A stretch of DNA of 25,006 bases from NCBI GenBank assembly GCA_005880075.1, contig VBJT01000184.1, forward strand, positions 1-25,006, in the 5' to 3' direction. The position numbers and the translations under genes are program-made. The notes under the pieces are model-generated. The model had not been told where the DNA came from. It worked only from the letters and a program-made list of their open reading frames with translations, and ran no database searches. The DNA is from Chloroflexota bacterium (GTDB lineage Bacteria; Chloroflexota; Dehalococcoidia; SM23-28-2; RBG-16-64-32). Below are positions 21,422 through 25,006 of the stretch, in pieces; position 1 is the first letter of the stretch; every line of letters starts with the position of its first letter.

Positions 21422-21891
21422 TAGGCCAGCGCCTCCTGCGTCTTCTCCCCGACCTCCGCTGCCTCGAAGGCGGCCGAGAGATCGCGCAGCGCAAGCACTA
21501 CTCGCTCGAGCTGCGCAGGACCCAGGCGGGCGAGAATGCGGTCCATGCGCGCGCGGCCGAAACGCTCCATTTCCTCGATAATCCTTCGCGCCTCGGCCGT
21601 GAGGTGATGACGGACGAGCCGGCGGTCGTTGCAGTCATTCTCGCGGCGCACGAGGTCATGGCGCACCAGGCGGTCCATGATGCGCGTCAGCGTCGAAGGC
21701 GTCACGCCCAACTGGTCGGCGATCGCGCCCGCGGAGAGTCCGTCCGCCGGGCGAAGCAAGAAGAGCAGCCTCAGCTGGGTCATGGTTAGTCCGAGATCGG
21801 CCCATGCTTCCAGGCGGCCGGGGTCGGAGCGGGCGACCAGTCTTCCAAACAGCCGGAAAGCCTCGCCGCGTGTTGTGTCAGATATTTGCAT
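21421..21891 (-). CDS. MarR-family transcriptional regulator
   Basis: A 156-residue MarR repressor. The winged helix lies at about residues 35-100: LTMTQLRLLFLL, then GLSAGAIADQLGVTPSTLTRIMDRL (recognition helix) and the wing RRENDCNDRRLVRHHLT. Flanking helices form the dimer interface. The ATG at 21891 is chosen because it starts the MarR homology, with AAAGG 9 bases upstream; a longer ORF to 22425 is only the antisense of the methyltransferase gene and is rejected. It is immediately upstream of, and overlaps, the DHA2 exporter gene, a common drug-responsive pair. Cys in NDCNDRR might be redox-sensitive, but this is speculation. Confidence 0.9.
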   Translation of the reverse strand: MQISDTTRGEAFRLFGRLVARSDPGRLEAWADLGLTMTQLRLLFLLRPADGLSAGAIADQLGVTPSTLTRIMDRLVRHDLVRRENDCNDRRLVRHHLTAEARRIIEEMERFGRARMDRILARLGPAQLERVVLALRDLSAAFEAAEVGEKTQEALA

Positions 21892-21959
21892 TCGGTACAA
21901 CCTTTGCGGAATCGCCAATAGTTTACCACGACAGCTCGTCGTCGGTTCTAGGCGAGGGT

Positions 21960-21965
21960 TACGAT
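21960..21965 (+). promoter_or_regulatory. -10 box before the MidA-like gene
   Basis: TACGAT ends 7 bases before the GTG at 21973, consistent with a leaderless start as at several other genes here. No clear -35 box is present in the 81-base divergent gap shared with the marR-like gene. Confidence 0.3.
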
Positions 21966-21972
21966 AGGGAAC

Positions 21973-22281
21973 GTGGAAAACGAGTTCGCCCCAGCGACCG
22001 AGAACCAGGCTCTCAAGGAACGCATTATCGCCCGGATTCGGGATGAAGGGCCGATCACGTTCTGTGATTTCATGGCCATGGCGCTTTACGAACCGCGCCT
22101 CGGCTACTACTGCTCTGGACGCGAGACGATGGGCCGAGACGGGGACTACCTGACCAGCCCCGAAGTCAGCCCGATCTTCGGCGCGATGGTCGGGCGGCAA
22201 CTGCGCGAGATGTGGGAGGCAATGGGCGCGCCCGATCGGTGGCACATCGTGGAAGCGGGCGCCGGAAACGCTACGCTTTAG
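21973..22281 (+). pseudogene. MidA-like SAM methyltransferase, N-terminal part ended by in-frame TAG
   Basis: The 102 codons encode the start of a COG1565/MidA (NDUFAF7-type) class I methyltransferase, the family that methylates an arginine during complex I assembly. DEGPITFCDFMAMALYEP and GYYCSGRETMGRDGDYLTSPE are the conserved opening; GAMVGRQLREMWE follows. The SAM-binding glycine motif reads VEAGAGNATL, where the ORF ends in TAG (22279-22281). Homology resumes in the same frame directly after the stop, but about 25 codons normally found between the glycine motif and the next acidic strand are absent. GTG start. Probably a disrupted gene or an assembly deletion. Confidence 0.78.
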
Positions 22282-22362
22282 CCGATTCCCAGCCTCCAAG
22301 CGCGTCAACGCGGGCTCCTTGAGGCGGACGCGCTGGAGTCGAACGTACGCTGGTCGAATGAG

Positions 22363-23046
22363 ATGCCGGATGCGGTCGAGGGGTGCATCGTAAGCAACGA
22401 GCTTCTCGATAGCATGCCGGTGCATCGAGTGCGAATTGATGACGGCGAGATGCGAGAGGTCTTCGTCGACTGGGATGGGAAACAGTTCCGGGAAGAGCTG
22501 CAGGAATCTTCCACGGCGGAAATTGGGCGGTACTTCGAGCGCATCGGGCTTCTCCCGGGCGAAGTTTGCACGTCAGAGGTCAATCTAGCGGCCCTCGACT
22601 GGATGGCCCGCGCCAGACAGGCGCTGCGGTCGGGATTCGTGCTGACATTCGATTACGGGTACGAGGCGCCGGAGCTTTACGCGCCGTGGCGCAAGGAGGG
22701 CACGCTCCTCTGCTTCTACAAGCACAACCCGAGCAACGACCCTTACGCCCGAATCGGGCGCCAGGACATGACGAGCCACATTGACTTCACAAGCCTGAAG
22801 CAGGCTGGTGAAGCGGCCGGGCTGAAGACCGTGGGACTGGTCTCCCAATCGGATTTCCTCACCAACCTGGGGATTGGCGAGGCGTTGCCGGCCCGCAGTG
22901 ACGAGCTAAGCATGGAGGAACGGGTCGCACGGCGCCGTGCCGTCACGGAGCTCATCGACCCGGCCGGACTTGGGCGTATTAAGGTTCTTGTTCAGGCGAA
23001 AGGCATCCATGTTTCGCATCTCAGCGGCTTAGGAGTAAGCGACTGA
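22363..23046 (+). pseudogene. MidA-like SAM methyltransferase, C-terminal part
   Basis: This continues the same gene and frame. Homologous codons begin right after the TAG at about 22288 (PSLQARQRGLLEADALESNV), before the first ATG of this ORF at 22363. Conserved MidA features are IVSNELLDSMPVHRV, REVFVDWDG, TFDYGYEAPELY, GTLLCFYKH and GRQDMTSHIDFTSL. The C-terminus LGRIKVLVQAKG is also family-like. Without the N-terminal glycine motif this piece could not bind SAM by itself. The stop overlaps the peroxiredoxin ATG (TGATG). Clear family membership; product integrity in doubt. Confidence 0.8.
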
Positions 23047-23501
23047 TGCCCGAGGTCGGGGACCAGGCGCCTGACTTCACGCTGCCAACGACGGACGGCG
23101 AGATCAACCTGAGCCACCTGACGGCCCGCGGCAGCGTCCTGCTGGCGTTCTACTACGAGGACTCGACGCCGCTGTGCTCGAACGAGATCTCGATGCTCAA
23201 GGACGACTACGAGGTCGTGCGGGAGCTGGGCGCGGAGGTGGTGGCCATTAGCGCGGATAGCATCGATTCCCACCGGGTGTTCGCGGAACGGCTCGGCGGC
23301 GTGCCGTTTGCCCTCGCCAGCGACGAGAAGCTGGACGCGGCGAAGGCCTTTGATGTCGTCGATGATAGCGGCAAGCGATCCAGACGTGCGGTATTCGTCA
23401 TCAAGCAGGGCGGGCGGATCGCATACGTTGAGCGCTGGTTCCAGCCGGGGAACCCCGGCCAGTACGAGGCGATCTTCCGGGCTTTGGGGCTGGACGCCTA
23501 G
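23046..23501 (+). CDS. Peroxiredoxin (AhpC/TSA, BCP-like, single cysteine)
   Basis: A 151-residue thioredoxin-fold peroxidase that reduces H2O2 and organic peroxides in the cytosol. GDQAPDFTLPTTDGE at 5-19 is the standard opening. The active site is YYEDSTPLCSNE with Thr41 and peroxidatic Cys44, a variant of the usual YPxxxTPxCTxE. AVFVIKQGGRIAYVERW near 115-130 closes the fold. There is no other cysteine, so it works as a 1-Cys enzyme needing an external thiol partner. The ATG overlaps the methyltransferase stop by one base, which suggests co-translation with that gene. It is convergent with the next gene, only 6 bases apart. Confidence 0.92.
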   Translation: MPEVGDQAPDFTLPTTDGEINLSHLTARGSVLLAFYYEDSTPLCSNEISMLKDDYEVVRELGAEVVAISADSIDSHRVFAERLGGVPFALASDEKLDAAKAFDVVDDSGKRSRRAVFVIKQGGRIAYVERWFQPGNPGQYEAIFRALGLDA

Positions 23502-23507
23502 GCGCGT

Positions 23508-23831
23508 CTAGCGAGTTCCCGCCAGCGATAGCTGCTGCAGCGCCCACTTCGCCGTATCGAGCGCCTTATCGGCCGGAATGAGCGGCACGACCTCCCACTC
23601 CATGTAGCCCGCGACGGGTAATCGCGTAAGCAACTCAAAGAGCTCTTCGTTGGAATCGACGTCCACAATTACGCACCCTGCGCGTTTACCGATCATGGCG
23701 CCGCCGGCAAGGACCTTGCCGTTGTTCTCGAGCTGCTTAATCGCTTGCCAGGTAGAAGCCACCATACCGAGCCACTTCTCGCTTGGCAGGTCCTCTTGTT
23801 CGCGGAGTTCTCCTTTGACGTAGAACAACAC
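23508..23831 (-). CDS. Small dimeric alpha/beta-barrel protein (muconolactone isomerase/YciI-like)
   Basis: A 107-residue protein of ferredoxin-like fold. MLFYVKGEL is the first strand; GKVLAGGAMIGKRAGCVIVDVDS at about 38-60, EELFELLTRLP and the strand MEWEVVPL complete the pattern seen in muconolactone delta-isomerase and YciI-type dimeric barrels. Catalytic residues cannot be assigned with confidence, so a ring-cleavage isomerase role is only a possibility. The start is GTG at 23831, well supported by AAGGAGGT 8 bases upstream. A consensus TATAAT lies about 30 bases upstream. Confidence 0.75.
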   Translation of the reverse strand: MLFYVKGELREQEDLPSEKWLGMVASTWQAIKQLENNGKVLAGGAMIGKRAGCVIVDVDSNEELFELLTRLPVAGYMEWEVVPLIPADKALDTAKWALQQLSLAGTR

Positions 23832-23859
23832 GGCGGTTTACCTCCTTGCGACGGTCAGG

Positions 23860-23865
23860 ATTATA
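23860..23865 (-). promoter_or_regulatory. Consensus -10 box for the YciI-like gene
   Basis: A perfect TATAAT on the minus strand, 28 bases before the GTG at 23831, with the AAGGAGGT ribosome-binding site (23840-23847) between. No good -35 match is visible at 16-18 bases. Confidence 0.5.
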
Positions 23866-23882
23866 CCGTGGAGCCGCTGAAC

Positions 23883-23910
23883 GCTGATAGCTGAAAGCTG
23901 GTGGCTGTTA
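23883..23910. repeat. Four tandem heptamers GCTGNNN in a divergent promoter region
   Basis: GCTGATA, GCTGAAA, GCTGGTG and GCTGTTA follow each other without gaps at 23883-23910. The last copy abuts the TAGAAT -10 box of the FAD-subunit gene, so the array covers its spacer and -35 region. Confidence 0.5.
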
Positions 23911-23936
23911 TAGAATGTGCTTCGCATTCGGAAGGA
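23911..23936 (+). promoter_or_regulatory. -10 box and ribosome-binding site of the FAD subunit gene
   Basis: TAGAAT (23911-23916) is followed at 23930-23936 by GGAAGGA, which is 7 bases before TTG 23944. This decides the start: GTG 23917 touches the -10 box and is unlikely to be used. Confidence 0.5.
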
Positions 23937-23943
23937 CGGTCGC

Positions 23944-24822
23944 TTGCGCGCATTTGAATATCACGCCCCCACTACTCTGAACGAGGCCATTTCGCTGCTA
24001 CAAGAGCACGGCGAGGCCGCGCGCCCGCTCGCCGGCGGTACGGATCTCGTCGTGCAGATGAAGGAGAATGCGACCAAGTTCGCCGCGCCCTCACACATCG
24101 TAAGCCTGTTGCGGGTGCCGGAGCTCGGCGGCATTTCCTTCAGAGAGAGCGAAGGACTACGCATAGGTGCGGGCGCGACCATGGCGGAGGTAGCGGAGTC
24201 ATCCGTCATTCGCGCGCGCTATCAGGCGATCGCGGAGGGCGCTTCGCTCGTGGGGTCGATCCAGACGATGAACATGGCCACCGTCGGCGGCAACGTCTGC
24301 AACGCCGCGCCTTCCGCGGATATCGCACCGCCGCTCCTCGCATACGAGGCCGAAGCTGTGATCGTAGGTCCCTCGGGACGACGCACGCTGGCGCTCGAGG
24401 AGTTCTTTCTCGGACCCGGAAAGACAGCGCTCGCCACTGATGAGCTGCTCGCCGAAGTGCGGGTTCCCGTTCCGCCGCCGAGCACTGGGAGCGCGTATGA
24501 CAGGCATACGCCGCGCAAGCAGATGGACATCGCCGTGGTCGGCGTGGCGGCGGCGCTCACGATTGCGGGCGAACGCATCGAGCGGGCGCGTGTGGCGCTC
24601 GGCGCGGTCGCACCCACTCCGGCGCGCGCGCGACAGGCGGAAGCGGCGCTCGAGGGCCAGGCGCCTTCGGACGAGGCGTTTGCGCGGGCGGCCGAGACTG
24701 CGGTTACGGAGTGTAGCCCCATCGCGGACGTGCGTGGGTCGGTGGAGTTCAGGCGGCACATCGTGCGGGTGATGGCGGCGCGGATGCTTCGGGAAGCCCT
24801 GATTCGCGTACGGAGCAGATAG
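23944..24822 (+). CDS. CoxM/xanthine dehydrogenase-type FAD-binding subunit
   Basis: A 292-residue FAD subunit of a molybdopterin hydroxylase (CO dehydrogenase/xanthine dehydrogenase family). It passes electrons between the 2Fe-2S clusters and the acceptor. MRAFEYHAPTTLNEAISLL is the normal start; FAD motifs are LAGGTDLV near 29-36 and ATVGGNVCNAAPSADIAPPL near 110-130. The C-terminal CO_deh_flav_C domain spans about 180-285. TTG 23944 is chosen because GGAAGGA precedes it by 7 bases and the family start fits; an upstream GTG at 23917 adds 9 residues. The 2Fe-2S subunit gene begins 3 bases after its stop; the large catalytic subunit should lie beyond the window. Confidence 0.92.
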   Translation: MRAFEYHAPTTLNEAISLLQEHGEAARPLAGGTDLVVQMKENATKFAAPSHIVSLLRVPELGGISFRESEGLRIGAGATMAEVAESSVIRARYQAIAEGASLVGSIQTMNMATVGGNVCNAAPSADIAPPLLAYEAEAVIVGPSGRRTLALEEFFLGPGKTALATDELLAEVRVPVPPPSTGSAYDRHTPRKQMDIAVVGVAAALTIAGERIERARVALGAVAPTPARARQAEAALEGQAPSDEAFARAAETAVTECSPIADVRGSVEFRRHIVRVMAARMLREALIRVRSR

Positions 24823-24825
24823 GAC

Positions 24826-25006
24826 ATGCCCAAGCAGCTCATCTCCCTCGCTGTCAACGGCAGGCCCACCGAAGTCCCCGTTGAGCCGCGCTGGACGCTG
24901 CTCGAGATGGTTCGCGAGGAACTGCGCCTCAGCGGCTCGAAAGAAGGCTGTGGCACCGGGGATTGTGGCGCCTGTTCGATGATTCTTCGGGGCGCTCAAG
25001 ATGAGC
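24826..25006 (+). CDS. CoxS-type 2Fe-2S subunit (partial, runs off the window)
   Basis: The first 60 residues of the small iron-sulfur subunit of the same molybdenum hydroxylase. ISLAVNGRPTEVPVEPRWTL is the usual ferredoxin-like opening, and the plant-type 2Fe-2S motif CGTGDCGAC provides Cys42, Cys47 and Cys50; the fourth ligand and the second cluster domain would lie beyond base 25006. The ATG starts 3 bases after the TAG of the FAD subunit gene, with a GGA just before it, so both are in one operon. Confidence 0.9.
   Translation, partial: MPKQLISLAVNGRPTEVPVEPRWTLLEMVREELRLSGSKEGCGTGDCGACSMILRGAQDE

Noticed and set aside
20061..21494. 477-codon ORF overlapping the MFS exporter in another frame
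   Set aside because: Arg/His-rich and motif-free, while the other frame shows complete DHA2 motifs.
2173..22281. Genome-wide recoding of TAG (pyrrolysine-like), because two in-frame TAGs interrupt homology
   Set aside because: TAG is the ordinary stop of several intact genes here (for example 9534-10061, 15598-16068, 23046-23501, 23944-24822), so reassignment is unlikely.
21892..22425. Long N-terminal extension of the MarR ORF
   Set aside because: It is antisense to the MidA-like gene and has no homology; MarR starts naturally at 21891.

Overview
This is a GC-rich, gene-dense bacterial chromosome segment carrying housekeeping and accessory metabolic genes. No rRNA, tRNA, CRISPR array, phage or insertion sequence is visible. 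DUF2203, several DinB-like proteins, an LLM flavin oxidoreductase paired with an alpha/beta hydrolase, a TupABC tungstate importer, CoxM/CoxS-type subunits, and a SelD with archaeal-type NadM and ApgM relatives together suggest an environmental Chloroflexota (Dehalococcoidia-like) bacterium. That placement is an inference from gene content, not proven by any marker. Many genes start with GTG or TTG. Several have a -10 box only 7-8 bases before the start codon, which suggests leaderless mRNAs. Stop/start overlaps are common (ATGA, GTGA, TGATG, TAATG, TAGTG).

Layout: 65-1260 holds an APH-family kinase with a coupled 32-residue membrane peptide. 1309-3273 (minus) is an FtsX/MacB-like permease and its ATPase. 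3344-4153 (minus) is an SDR dehydrogenase. 4296-6384 (plus) is a MerR - vWA - TY-Chap-like cassette, the most unusual unit here. 6393-9314 (minus) is a selD - nadM-like - apgM-like operon. 9534-10061 is a DinB protein and 10071-10391 (minus) a small membrane protein. 10486-12396 is an IolE-like/IolG-like pair. 12412-14458 (minus) is the LLM oxidoreductase/hydrolase pair. 14559-16871 holds a DinB/MDMPI-like gene, DUF2203, a DinB-like helical protein and a GDPD-like protein. 16849-19498 (minus) is tupABC. 19688-21891 (minus) is a MarR regulator with a DHA2 exporter. 21973-23501 is a broken MidA-like methyltransferase with a peroxiredoxin. 23508-23831 (minus) is a muconolactone-isomerase/YciI-like small protein. 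23944-25006 is a CoxM-type FAD subunit and the start of a CoxS-type 2Fe-2S subunit, cut by the window end.

Reading-frame integrity is a recurring problem. The ABC ATPase has no usable start before its A-loop. The iolG-like gene runs past its natural end after what looks like one extra base. The LLM gene is split by what looks like one missing base. The midA-like gene has an in-frame TAG and lacks about 25 codons. Some or all of these may be assembly indels, so they should be checked against reads before being treated as biology. The metabolic theme is redox and trace elements: selenium activation (SelD), tungstate uptake (TupABC), molybdopterin-hydroxylase subunits, flavin oxidoreductase, inositol-type dehydrogenases and peroxide defence.
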